Part shown: positions 1 to 7,426 of the stretch, one piece after another | Numbering within the stretch: the stretch's first letter is position 1 | Layout of the letters: every line of letters starts with the position of its first letter | DNA from: an uncultured Acidimicrobiales bacterium | GTDB taxonomy: Bacteria > Actinomycetota > Acidimicrobiia > Acidimicrobiales > CADCSY01 | Reading direction: 5' to 3' | Length of the DNA: 64,000 nt | NCBI GenBank assembly: GCA_902805555.1 | Contig: CADCSY010000092.1 | Location: 35,923-99,922, forward strand | Made by a program: the position numbers and the translations under genes | Notes under the pieces: model-generated | Told to the model about the DNA's origin: nothing | Seen by the model: only the letters and a program-made list of their open reading frames with translations | Database searches by the model: none

Positions 1-41
1 GCTGGACCGACTGGATGTACCAGCAGCGCGAAGGCGGCTGA
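1..41 (+). CDS. possible 3' end of a gene that starts before the window
   Basis: Reading the plus strand from base 3 gives a short open stretch ending WMYQQREGG and a TGA at 39-41. It could be the tail of a gene entering from the left. Twelve residues are too few to name a family, and no other signal supports it. Confidence 0.3.
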   Translation, partial: WTDWMYQQREGG

Positions 42-97
42 TCCTCGCGCCGACGATGCCGCCGCAGGGCCGACCTCGGCGACCCCCGGCGGCTTGC

Positions 98-466
98 TCA
101 GCGCGGCGACGAACCCGTCGTCACCAGTGCGAGGCAGGGCGGCGCCTGGTTGCGGATGAGGAGGAAGGAGGGCGGTGGCAGGCGCACCGAGAGCTGCCCG
201 CCCCGATCGTGGAGCACCCGGGCCGCTCGCTCGATCTGTTCGAACGGCTGCACGCCCACGAACGGGCACGCCTCGAGGTCGACGACGAGGACGCCCCGTG
301 CGAGGGCGAGCGCCGTCCGCAGCCCGTCGACGAGGAGGTCGGTCGTGCCGATGTCGAGATCCCCCGCCACCCGCAGCACGGTCATGCCGCCCTCGGGCTC
401 GATGCGGATCACAGCACCTCGTTCGGGAGGCCGTCGCGTCCACCAGTCCGTCGTCCCCGCACGCAT
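98..466 (-). CDS. STAS-domain protein lacking the usual phosphorylatable serine
   Basis: A 122-residue protein with one STAS (anti-anti-sigma) fold at about residues 18-115. The strand-helix pattern is clear: MTVLRVAGDLDIGTTDLLVDGL followed by a VVVDL-type strand. In RsbV/SpoIIAA-like proteins that strand leads into a D-S-[SG] site that the partner kinase phosphorylates. Here the equivalent stretch is CPFVGVQPFEQ, with no serine or threonine. It may therefore bind a switch kinase without being switched off, or be a dedicated scaffold. I chose the ATG at 466 because GGGAGGA lies about 10 nt upstream; the open frame continues to 805 without STAS-like sequence. It lies 1.5 kb from the sigma/RsbT fusion on the opposite strand, which fits a shared partner-switching role (inference). 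Confidence 0.75.
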   Translation of the reverse strand: MRAGTTDWWTRRPPERGAVIRIEPEGGMTVLRVAGDLDIGTTDLLVDGLRTALALARGVLVVDLEACPFVGVQPFEQIERAARVLHDRGGQLSVRLPPPSFLLIRNQAPPCLALVTTGSSPR

Positions 467-901
467 CACGGCACGTCCTCCCTCACCCGCCTGCCGACAG
501 GACCCACACGGCGCTGGGCGCGCAGCCGCGGAGCGGCGCGCCTCGCACCACTCCGGACTGCGAGCCATCGAGGTGGCTACCGACGCCGCTGCTGCGAGAC
601 GGTGATGATCATGGTCTTCCCCTGTCGGTAATGGGTTGGATGAGCGCTCGGGCAACCAGCGCACTGGGCGGGGGCTTCCGGCGAGGCTCACTGGTAGGTA
701 CGGCTCCGAGGCGTCCCCATGACGCAAGACCCGAGGAGACCGCTGCTCGCCCTGCGGGGGCGGTCCCTCGGGCTTCCACTGGGCGTCCCGCACCTCCATC
801 GGCACGGGGGGCTCACGTCATGCGGACAGCTCGAGCGTGTCTCAACGGATGACGGACGACGGTGGCCACCTCTCGGGGCGAGGTGGTGGAGGGAGCTCAC
901 C
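467..901. other. 435-bp region without a supported gene
   Basis: This lies between the divergent STAS and glycosyltransferase genes. Open frames cross it on both strands, but their codon use and translations are low-complexity Arg/Pro/Ala and look like GC-driven shadows. A TAGGTA at about 694-699 is a possible -10 for the rightward gene, which would leave a leader of roughly 200 nt. I see no tRNA, no strong hairpin and no convincing sigma-B-type promoter. Confidence 0.5.
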
Positions 902-1852
902 ATGCGGGTGGAGTCGATCGACCTCGGTGCAGCGGGGCGGGACATGGTGGTCTTGTTCAAGGACCGCCGGGGGGACCTGTGCGGACTCGACCTCGGTGGC
1001 CCGGAGACCCGTCACCGGTCCCTGCTGCGCCTCGTCGAGATGGCTGACGCCGAGATCGGTCTGCCGACGTTCGGGCCGCTCCTCCTCCACACGAGGGACC
1101 AGCCGGTGGGCACGCACGAGCGGCCGTGGCGGGCCTACTCGTTCTGCTCCTCGACCACCCACCTCGACGTGCCGGTCCCGGACTTCGTCTTCGGCGGCTG
1201 GCCCGAGGTCGGCATCCACGACTACGACGAGACGTGTCGAGCGGTCGCGGCCGCAGGGGCGGCCCCCGCCGAGCTACCGGTGGCGGGCTGGGTCGGCAGC
1301 CTGGCCACCCACCCGATCCGGGCCGAGCTCCACCGGATCGGGTCGGAGCACCCGGCCCAGCTCGACGTGCAGCAGGTGGAGTGGGGACAGAGGAACGCAG
1401 ACGGGGCGCAGCTCGGGACGGTCACGGGCACCCACCTGTCGTTGGCCGACCAGGCGGCTCGGTGGGGTGCGCTCCTCGATGTCGAGGGTGCCGGCTACAG
1501 CGGCCGGCTCAAGCTCCTGCTCCACGCCGGCCGGCCAGTGCTGGTCCAGGACCGGCCGTGGCACGAGTGGTGGCAGGAGGCCTTCCGGCCGATGGAGCAC
1601 TACATCCCGGTGCGACGCGATCTCGGCGACCTGGTGGAGCGAGCGCGATGGGTGCAGGAGCACCCCTGCGAGGCTGCCGCCGTGGGTGCAGCCGGACAGG
1701 CCGTGGCGAAGCGGCTGCTCAGCCGCGCTTCGGCGGCCGAGCGCTGGGTCGCGGTCGCAGGGGCCCACGACAGCACGCTCGGCCCGTGGGCACCACCGGA
1801 GCTGCTGGGGGCCATCGAACCTCACCTCGCCAGGATGGGCCTCATCAGTTGA
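902..1852 (+). CDS. CAP10/KDEL-type glycosyltransferase (GT90-like)
   Basis: A 316-residue protein whose second half matches the CAP10 (Glyco_transf_90) signature. The sequence VEGAGYSGRLKLLLHAGRPV (about 195-213) is the nucleotide-sugar binding loop, followed by the FRPMEHYIPVRRDLGDL segment and the RARWVQEHP helix. In other organisms this family transfers xylose or other sugars to glycans, capsule or LPS. No signal peptide or membrane span is seen, so it is probably cytosolic. The ATG at 902 has GGAGGGAG six nt upstream. It is the only carbohydrate gene in this regulatory cluster, 88 nt before the sigma-factor fusion and on the same strand, so co-regulation in envelope stress is possible (inference). 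Donor and acceptor are unknown. Confidence 0.8.
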   Translation: MRVESIDLGAAGRDMVVLFKDRRGDLCGLDLGGPETRHRSLLRLVEMADAEIGLPTFGPLLLHTRDQPVGTHERPWRAYSFCSSTTHLDVPVPDFVFGGWPEVGIHDYDETCRAVAAAGAAPAELPVAGWVGSLATHPIRAELHRIGSEHPAQLDVQQVEWGQRNADGAQLGTVTGTHLSLADQAARWGALLDVEGAGYSGRLKLLLHAGRPVLVQDRPWHEWWQEAFRPMEHYIPVRRDLGDLVERARWVQEHPCEAAAVGAAGQAVAKRLLSRASAAERWVAVAGAHDSTLGPWAPPELLGAIEPHLARMGLIS

Positions 1853-1940
1853 CTCCTCACGTGCCGCTCCCCGTGAGGGCCGGTCCCGGGTCGCCCCGTC
1901 TGGCAGCACGCTCCGTCACGACGGGTACCGTCACGGACGC

Positions 1941-3020
1941 GTGAGTGCCGGGCGTGAGGTCATCGACCAGGACGCTCGCCTCGACGGGTCGGACGGCCTC
2001 GCCGAGCTCACCGGGCTCATCCGCCGCGTCGTCGCCGGTCGGGTGGACAGCCGGGAGGCAGTCGACGACATCGTGCAGGAGACCGTTGCGCGCCTCCTCG
2101 CCGCGAGCCACCGGCTCGACGGTCGGGCGGTGGGGCCGTATGCGGTCGTCACCGCCCGGAACCTGGTGGCGTCGCAGTGGCGGAGGGCGGACACCGGCAT
2201 GCGCCACGCGCACCGCCTGTTCGATCCACGTGCCGCAGTGGCGCCCGACGAGGCGCTCCTCGAGCGTGAGGAGGCAGAGGCGATCCGCTCCGCGCTCGAC
2301 CGCCTGTCACCGCGGGAGCGTGAGGTCCTGCTCGCCCACGAGGTGCACGGCCGCGACACGAGGTCGCTGGCCGACGAGCTCCACTCGACCCCCGGCGCCG
2401 TCGCCGCCCAGCTCAGCAGGTCCCGGGCGAAGCTGCGCGTCGAGTACCTCATCGAGCTCGATCGCGAGCCCCCGACCGGCCAGTGCCGGCCCGTCCTGCT
2501 CTCGCTGTCCGCTGGCGACAAGCGGCGGCAGTCGGAGCTCGACGCCGGTTACCACCTGCTCGACTGCGGCTACTGCGCTGCGCTCAGCGAGCCGCTGTTC
2601 GACCGGCGCGCAGCCGCCGCACCGGACGAGGTGCGGGTGGCGGTGGAGGTGGACGCCGACATCGTCGTCGTCCGCCAGCGCGGGCGAGACCTGGCGATGC
2701 AGGCCGGCTTCTCCGCCGCCGAAGCCACCATGATCGCAACTGCGGTCTCGGAGATCGCCCGCAACATCGTCCGCTTCGCCCGCCGCGGGGAGGTCACGGT
2801 GACCGTCGCCACGGACGGCGACGCGACGGGCGTGACGGTCGTCGCGCGCGACGCCGGTCCGGGGATCCCCGACATCGAACGTGCGCTGGAGCCGGGCTTC
2901 ACCACCTACGGTGGTCGAGGCTTGGGGCTCCCCGGCTCCCGCAGGCTGATGGACGAGTTCGTCATCGTCTCCGATGTGGGGCGCGGCACCACCGTCACCA
3001 TGACGAAGTGGCGTCGTTGA
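1941..3020 (+). CDS. ECF sigma factor fused to a zinc anti-sigma motif and an RsbT-type kinase
   Basis: A 359-residue multidomain protein. Residues ~20-84 are sigma-70 region 2 (VDDIVQETVARLL). Residues ~112-170 are region 4, with the helix-turn-helix LSPREREVLLAHEVHGRDTR. Residues 205-212 (HLLDCGYC) form the H-x3-C-x2-C zinc anti-sigma motif. Residues ~232-359 are a GHKL ATPase of RsbT type: N-box E271-N275, G1 box DAGPGIP (304-310) and a GGRGLGLPGSRR G2 box. RsbT normally is a separate ~130-residue kinase that phosphorylates RsbS and RsbR and is held by them. Here it is tethered to the transcription factor. RsbR and RsbS follow directly on the same strand, making a compact RsbT-R-S set. The GTG at 1941 is chosen because upstream translation is not protein-like; the ribosome site is weak. 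No break is seen between domains. Confidence 0.85.
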   Translation: MSAGREVIDQDARLDGSDGLAELTGLIRRVVAGRVDSREAVDDIVQETVARLLAASHRLDGRAVGPYAVVTARNLVASQWRRADTGMRHAHRLFDPRAAVAPDEALLEREEAEAIRSALDRLSPREREVLLAHEVHGRDTRSLADELHSTPGAVAAQLSRSRAKLRVEYLIELDREPPTGQCRPVLLSLSAGDKRRQSELDAGYHLLDCGYCAALSEPLFDRRAAAAPDEVRVAVEVDADIVVVRQRGRDLAMQAGFSAAEATMIATAVSEIARNIVRFARRGEVTVTVATDGDATGVTVVARDAGPGIPDIERALEPGFTTYGGRGLGLPGSRRLMDEFVIVSDVGRGTTVTMTKWRR

Positions 3021-3073
3021 GGCGGCGGGAGCGTGTCGTGTCAGTGCTCGAAGAACGGACCGAGGGAGTGGTG

Positions 3074-3973
3074 ATGGCTGAGCCAGAGCTGGATGACGAG
3101 TCAGAGCTGGATGACGTCGAACGTGCGGCACCGCGGGACGACCACCGCCTGCTGCCGGCGCTCGTGGCGCACCTGCGCGAGCACCGGACGGAGCTGCGCG
3201 AGGAGTGGGAGCGCCGCATCGAGACGACCCACCTCCTGCAGGCGATGACACCGCACGAGGTCGGCTCGGAGACGACCTCCGTCTACGACAACTACGTGGA
3301 GGTGCTCGAGACCGGCAGCGTCGACGCGCTGCAGCGCTACGCCCGGGACCTGTCGGAGCGCATCATCCCGCGGGGCGTGGAGACCCACGAGGTCGTGGGG
3401 ATCGTCCTGCTCCTCCGCGACGTGCTCGCCCGCTCGCTGTTCCTCAAGTACCACGACGACTTCGACGTGCTCAACCGCGTGCTCGACGCCTACGAGCCCG
3501 CCGCCAACCGCATCGCCAACACCGTCGCCGTGAGCTTCGTCGAGGAGCGCGAGCGCATCATCCGCCAGCAGCAGGACGCCATCAGGGAGCTGTCCACCCC
3601 GGTGCTCCAGGTGCGCGAGCGCCTCCTCATCCTCCCCATCATCGGCGTCCTCGACAGCCAACGAGCCACGCAGCTCACCGACCAGCTGCTGCGCGGCATC
3701 CGGCTCAACCGCGCCAGGGTCGTCGTCATCGACATCACCGGCGTCCCCGACATCGACACGACCGTCGCCAACCACATCGTCGAGACGGTCGACGCCTCGA
3801 GGCTCATGGGTGCGAGCGTGATCATCACCGGCCTCTCCCCGGAGATCGCGAGGACGCTGGTGACGATCGGCGTCGACCTCAGCAAGATGAACACGATCGG
3901 CGACCTGCAAGGCGGCATCGAGGAGGCGGAGCGACAGCTCGGCTTCCACGTGACCCGCTCCGAGGACAGCTGA
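3074..3973 (+). CDS. rsbR: RsbR-type stressosome scaffold
   Basis: A 299-residue protein with an all-helical N-terminal half (~25-165), resembling the helical sensor domains of some RsbR paralogues rather than the globin fold, then a linker and a C-terminal STAS domain (~180-290). The linker carries ELSTPVLQV (172-180), matching the first RsbT phosphorylation site of RsbR proteins. The STAS strand VVVIDITGVPDIDTTVANH carries T229/T230 at the second site. In stressosomes RsbR and RsbS build the core that traps RsbT until a stress signal arrives. The ATG at 3074 has GAGGGAG six nt upstream; an in-frame GTG at 3038 is a possible alternative. It starts 53 nt after the sigma/RsbT fusion and is followed 26 nt later by RsbS. 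The sensed signal cannot be read from sequence. Confidence 0.85.
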   Translation: MAEPELDDESELDDVERAAPRDDHRLLPALVAHLREHRTELREEWERRIETTHLLQAMTPHEVGSETTSVYDNYVEVLETGSVDALQRYARDLSERIIPRGVETHEVVGIVLLLRDVLARSLFLKYHDDFDVLNRVLDAYEPAANRIANTVAVSFVEERERIIRQQQDAIRELSTPVLQVRERLLILPIIGVLDSQRATQLTDQLLRGIRLNRARVVVIDITGVPDIDTTVANHIVETVDASRLMGASVIITGLSPEIARTLVTIGVDLSKMNTIGDLQGGIEEAERQLGFHVTRSEDS

Positions 3974-3999
3974 CCCGGCGGAACTGGGACACTGGACCC

Positions 4000-4401
4000 G
4001 TGTTCGTCTCGATCCTGCGCCAGGGCGACTTCCTGATCGCCTCCATCCACACGGCGCTCGACGACACGGAGCTGCTCCGCTTCCAGGAAGACCTCGTCAC
4101 CCAGATCGGCACGTCCCGGGCACAGGGGATCGTCATCGACGTCGCCGCGCTCGACGTCCTCGACTCCTTCGCCTCGAGTGCCCTCCGCGACCTCGCCCAG
4201 ATGGCCCGACTGCGGGGTGCTGCCACCGTCATCGTCGGGATCCAACCGGATGTCGCCTTCGCCATCGTGCGACTGGGGATGGAGCTGGACATCCACACGG
4301 CACTGGGCCTCGAGGAGGGGTTGGCGTACCTGGAGAGCGTCACGTCGGGCAACCGGGCCGGCGGCTCCGCCCTCGGCGCGCTGCGCGGCGTCGACCGCTG
4401 A
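4000..4401 (+). CDS. rsbS: RsbS-type stressosome core protein
   Basis: A single-STAS-domain protein of 133 residues, close to the usual RsbS length. The diagnostic segment GIVIDVAALDVLDSFASS puts Ser56 at the position phosphorylated by RsbT (Ser59 in Bacillus). It is followed by the family-typical LAQMARLRGAATVIVGIQPD and IHTALGLEEGL segments. RsbS binds and inhibits RsbT until that serine is phosphorylated. The start is a GTG, 26 nt after the rsbR stop, in the same operon as the sigma/RsbT fusion. The last ~20 residues are a Gly/Ala-rich tail not needed for the fold. No RsbX phosphatase, RsbU phosphatase, RsbV or RsbW gene lies nearby. Confidence 0.88.
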   Translation: MFVSILRQGDFLIASIHTALDDTELLRFQEDLVTQIGTSRAQGIVIDVAALDVLDSFASSALRDLAQMARLRGAATVIVGIQPDVAFAIVRLGMELDIHTALGLEEGLAYLESVTSGNRAGGSALGALRGVDR

Positions 4402-4571
4402 GCGCGAGCCCCACCGTCGACCACGTCGGGACGGGGGTCCTCCACGGGAGCTCGACGCCACCCGACCGGCACTTGCGCAGCTCCCGCGTCATGCGCGCCG
4501 GTCGAACACGTCTCACTGGGTGACGAGACGAGCGGCCGCCGGGTGGCGGTGGTGCGACCGGGGGGATCCAC

Positions 4572-4862
4572 GTGGGCGCGTTCACAGAGGTGCGGCGGTG
4601 GGAGCGCGGGCTGTCCTGCGTCGACGGGCAGGTGTACCGCCAGCTCGCAGCGGGTGCCGACGAGTTCCTCGTCGTGGTGCGGGCATCCGACTTCCCGGCG
4701 GCGATGGCGGACGTGCTCCCCCAGGTCGTCCAGTACCTCGACGGGTTCGACGTGCTCGTGACCGGCGTGCGCGTCCAGGGTGCGACCGCCCACGTCCGGG
4801 TCCGACAGCGCACGACGAACCACACGGTGTGCACCCGACCCTCGCACCCCGGACTGCGGTAG
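4572..4862 (+). CDS. small protein of unknown function
   Basis: A 96-residue reading frame starting at GTG 4572 with a GGGGGA run about 5 nt upstream. The predicted protein is a plausible soluble alpha/beta protein: an amphipathic start, a DEFLVVVRASDFPAAM stretch, and strands around DVLVTGVRVQGATAHVRVRQ. I do not recognise the family. It is followed 16 nt later by a strong hairpin, as expected for the last gene before a convergent neighbour, which supports its being real. It could be a late addition to the stressosome operon, but 170 nt separate it from rsbS. Confidence 0.5.
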   Translation: MGAFTEVRRWERGLSCVDGQVYRQLAAGADEFLVVVRASDFPAAMADVLPQVVQYLDGFDVLVTGVRVQGATAHVRVRQRTTNHTVCTRPSHPGLR

Positions 4863-4878
4863 CGGGAGGGAGCACCGT

Positions 4879-4900
4879 GCGCCCCGATGATCCGGGGCGC
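4879..4900. terminator. bidirectional hairpin terminator
   Basis: GCGCCCCG (4879-4886), a 6-nt loop, and CGGGGCGC (4893-4900) form a perfect 8-bp stem. It sits in the 46-bp gap between two convergent genes. Confidence 0.7.
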
Positions 4901-4908
4901 TCCGTCTC

Positions 4909-5454
4909 CTACTGACCGGGCCACCCGGGGATGCCGGGGTCGAGCTCCACGCCGGCCGAGTTCAAGAAGCCGGAGACGAGCCGGTAGAACCCGGCCAGCA
5001 CGAGGAGCTCGACGAGCTGGGTCTGGGTCCACCGCTCGGCGAGCCCCTCCCACGTGCGGTCGGCCACCTTGTCGTCGGCGTGGAGGTCGTCCGCCATCGC
5101 CACCAGCAGGCGGTCGGCGTCGTCCCATCCGTCGAGCGAGTCCTCGGTCAGCCGGACGATCTCCTCGTCGGTCAGCCCCGCCTGGCGGCCGAGCACCGTG
5201 TGCTGCCCGAACTCGTACACAGACCCGGCCCGCCATCCGACCCGGAGGATCACGATCTCCCGCTCGCGTGGCGGGAAGCCCTTCCCCGACAGCAGGAAGC
5301 CGCCCATGTGGAGGACGGCTTCCAGCATCTTCGGGGCGTGGGCCAGCGTGGCGAAGATGTTGAGCGGCGGTCGGTCACCGAAGGCCGTCGCCAGCGTGGC
5401 GGCTGCCTCCGGGCCCGGGTCGGTGAGGGGTGCGATGCGCGGTCGATCTGCCAT
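4909..5454 (-). CDS. carboxymuconolactone decarboxylase / AhpD-like protein
   Basis: A 181-residue all-helical protein with the CMD-family core: LLSGKGFPPREREIVILRVGWRAGS leading to YEFGQHTVLGRQAGLTDEEI. The second half repeats the helical pattern (WTQTQLVELLVLAGFYRLVSGFLN). AhpD peroxidase members have a C-x-x-C in the WRAGSVYEF region; here neither cysteine is present, so disulfide peroxidase activity is unlikely. It may be a lactone/decarboxylase-type or structural family member. ATG 5454 has GGGGGAG about 8 nt upstream; a longer start at 5508 lacks a comparable site. It diverges from an acyl-CoA dehydrogenase, and its substrate is unknown. Confidence 0.8.
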   Translation of the reverse strand: MADRPRIAPLTDPGPEAAATLATAFGDRPPLNIFATLAHAPKMLEAVLHMGGFLLSGKGFPPREREIVILRVGWRAGSVYEFGQHTVLGRQAGLTDEEIVRLTEDSLDGWDDADRLLVAMADDLHADDKVADRTWEGLAERWTQTQLVELLVLAGFYRLVSGFLNSAGVELDPGIPGWPGQ

Positions 5455-5545
5455 CCGGGCAGTCTCCCCCGCCGGAACCCGGTCCGCCGGATCCCGGCCC
5501 GCCTGCACGTCGCACGGCAGCTGGCCCCTGCCGGGAGCGCCTCGG

Positions 5546-5551
5546 TAGGTT
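5546..5551 (+). promoter_or_regulatory. -10 element of a leaderless promoter
   Basis: TAGGTT ends 7 nt before the ATG at 5559, so transcription probably begins at or next to the start codon. No ribosome-binding site is present. Confidence 0.6.
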
Positions 5552-5558
5552 CCGTGCC

Positions 5559-6782
5559 ATGGCCGACCACGCAGCGCTGATCAGCGAGCGCCTCGAGCAG
5601 CTCCTGGCGGAGACCGACGAGAGCACCGACGTCCGCACGTTCCGCGGCAAGCAGTACGACCTCGGCCTCGGGTGGGTCCACTTCCCGGAGGGCTACGGCG
5701 GGGTCGGGGCGCCGCCGAAGCTGCAGCGAATCGTCGAGGAGGGCATCGCCGGCGCCTCGAGGCGAGCCCACGACCCAGGGCGGACGTTCTTCGGCCTGAC
5801 CATGGCGGGTCCGACCATCGTCACCCACGGCTCGGAGGAGGCCAGGCAGCGGCTGCTCCGGCCGATGTTCACCGGCGAGGACGCCTGGTGCCAGCTCTTC
5901 AGCGAGCCGGGCGCAGGCTCCGACCTGGCCGGGCTGTCGTGCCGGGCCGTGCGCGACGGCGACGAGTGGGTGGTGACCGGGCAGAAGGTCTGGAACACCC
6001 TCGCCCACATCGCCGACCGCGGGATGCTCGTCGCCAGGACCGATCCCCAGCAGCCGAAGCACCGGGGGGTGACCTACTTCGCGCTCGACATGCACGCCCC
6101 CGGGGTCGAGGTGCGGCCGCTGCGCCAGATCACGGGGGAGGCGGAGTTCAACGAGGTCTACATGACCGAGGTGCGGGTGCCCGACGCCGACCGCATCGGC
6201 GACGTCGGCGCCGGCTGGGGCGTGGCCATGACCACCTTGGCCAACGAGCGCACCACGATCGGCGGCGGCGGCAGCGGCGCCCGGCGTCAGACGGGACCCG
6301 TGCGCTACCAGTGGGGCAAGGGGGCGATGGCCGAGGCGCTGCGCATCTGGCACGAGGAGGCGCCCGATCCCAGCCCGGCCATGAAGGACCGACTCATGCG
6401 GATGATGGTGGAGTCCGAGGTGCTGTACCTGACGAACGTCCGCGCCGGCCAGATGCGCCAGGCCGGCAACCCGGGACCCGAGGGCTCGATCGCCAAGCTC
6501 ATGTTCAGCGAGGTCAACAAGCGCCTCTACGAGCTGTGCGTCGACCTGCTCGGCCCGCGCGCCACCGTCGACGTCGACTACTCCATGCGCCGGACCGACG
6601 CCGGGGGGCTCGTCGGTGCGCCCGGCAGCTCGCGCAAGATGTTCCTGCGGTCCCGTGCCAACTCCGTCGAGGGCGGCACCTCCGAGGTGCAGCGCAACAT
6701 CCTCGGCGAGCGGGTGCTCGGCCTCCCGGGCGACGTGCGGGTCGACAAGGACCGCCCGTGGTCGGAGGTCCCCCGCAGCTGA
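5559..6782 (+). CDS. acyl-CoA dehydrogenase
   Basis: A 407-residue flavoprotein of the acyl-CoA dehydrogenase family. The N-terminal helices are followed by the middle beta-domain motif WCQLFSEPGAGSDLAGL (FAD/substrate binding) and DEWVVTGQKVWNTLAH. The C-terminal helical domain ends RANSVEGGTSEVQRNILGERVLGLP, typical of actinobacterial FadE proteins. It should oxidise an acyl-CoA to the 2-enoyl-CoA and pass electrons to ETF, whose genes lie at 21-22.8 kb. The chain length is not evident. The start at 5559 follows the TAGGTT -10 by 7 nt. It is transcribed alone; the next gene lies on the other strand. Confidence 0.88.
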   Translation: MADHAALISERLEQLLAETDESTDVRTFRGKQYDLGLGWVHFPEGYGGVGAPPKLQRIVEEGIAGASRRAHDPGRTFFGLTMAGPTIVTHGSEEARQRLLRPMFTGEDAWCQLFSEPGAGSDLAGLSCRAVRDGDEWVVTGQKVWNTLAHIADRGMLVARTDPQQPKHRGVTYFALDMHAPGVEVRPLRQITGEAEFNEVYMTEVRVPDADRIGDVGAGWGVAMTTLANERTTIGGGGSGARRQTGPVRYQWGKGAMAEALRIWHEEAPDPSPAMKDRLMRMMVESEVLYLTNVRAGQMRQAGNPGPEGSIAKLMFSEVNKRLYELCVDLLGPRATVDVDYSMRRTDAGGLVGAPGSSRKMFLRSRANSVEGGTSEVQRNILGERVLGLPGDVRVDKDRPWSEVPRS

Positions 6783-6801
6783 GGCAGGTCCCTGGGGCAG
6801 G

Positions 6802-7353
6802 TCAGCCCTCCGACGGGGGCCCCGGCTCCGCCGCCACGTCCTCCCAGAACGCAACGGCGACCGCCTCGAGCCGCATCCCCAGCTCGAGGGTCCGGCGGTG
6901 GAACTCGTGCCCGGGGTTCGCCTCCAGCCAGACCGCGAGCTCCTCCATCTGGTCGAGGCGGCGCCGGCGCATGTCGACCTGCTCCTCGGCGAGCGCGGCG
7001 ACGGCGGCCGCTTCGGACTGCGAGCCGAAGAAGAGCTTGAGCAGGCCCTGGTCCCGATACCCGATGGCCTCCTCCGCAGGCTCCGCGAGCCACGAGCGCA
7101 GGGCCTCCCGCCCGGCAGCGGTCACTGCGAACCGGCGCCGCCGGCGCCCGTCGGCCTCCCGCTCCTCCTCGACCAGCCCGGCGGCTGCCAGCCGGGGCGG
7201 CTCGGTGTAGAGCTGGGTGTGGGGGAAGGGCCAGAAGCGGCCGATCGAGCGGGCGACGGACGCCTTGAGCTCGTAGGGCGTGGACGGGCCCCGCTCGGCC
7301 AGGAGACCGAGCACGAGGTAGGACGTCGACGTGAGCGCTGGGCCCGGAGACAC
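6802..7353 (-). CDS. PadR-family transcriptional regulator
   Basis: A 183-residue regulator. The N-terminal winged helix covers roughly residues 8-85 (SYLVLGLLAERGPSTPYELK, then FWPFPHTQLYTEPPRLAAAGLV and a basic RRRRRFAVT wing). The C-terminal half is the Vir_act_alpha_C-like dimerisation helix domain, with EEQVDMRRRRLDQMEELAVWL forming a coiled coil. PadR proteins repress drug-efflux or phenolic-acid genes. The divergent neighbour is a DHA2 efflux pump, the usual target. The GTG at 7353 follows a TACGCT -10 by 6 nt. A perfect palindrome at 7387-7405 is the likely operator for both genes. Confidence 0.87.
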   Translation of the reverse strand: MSPGPALTSTSYLVLGLLAERGPSTPYELKASVARSIGRFWPFPHTQLYTEPPRLAAAGLVEEEREADGRRRRRFAVTAAGREALRSWLAEPAEEAIGYRDQGLLKLFFGSQSEAAAVAALAEEQVDMRRRRLDQMEELAVWLEANPGHEFHRRTLELGMRLEAVAVAFWEDVAAEPGPPSEG

Positions 7354-7359
7354 CTCTCC

Positions 7360-7365
7360 AGCGTA
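7360..7365 (-). promoter_or_regulatory. -10 element of the padR promoter
   Basis: TACGCT on the minus strand, 6 nt before the GTG at 7353, indicates a leaderless padR message. The spacer GGAGAG could also act as a weak ribosome site. Confidence 0.5.
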
Positions 7366-7385
7366 CCGAAGGACCATTCGCACGA

Positions 7386-7405
7386 TACCGTTCGGCACGA
7401 ACGGT
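7386..7405. promoter_or_regulatory. palindromic PadR operator overlapping the efflux-pump -10
   Basis: ACCGTTCG-GCA-CGAACGGT (7387-7405) is a perfect inverted repeat with 8-bp arms between padR and the MFS pump. A plus-strand TACCGT (7386-7391), a candidate -10 for the pump, overlaps the left arm, so bound repressor would block it. Confidence 0.65.
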
Positions 7406-7426
7406 GACGGGGGCTGAGGAGGAGCG

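Noticed and set aside
467..901. A tRNA or small RNA in the 435-bp gap
   Set aside because: No cloverleaf, no T-loop sequence and no strong hairpin with a run of T were found there or elsewhere in the window.
837..1940. N-terminal extension of the sigma/RsbT fusion back to 837
   Set aside because: The extension overlaps the glycosyltransferase in another frame and is Ser/Arg/Thr/Pro-rich noise; the sigma domain begins near 1941.
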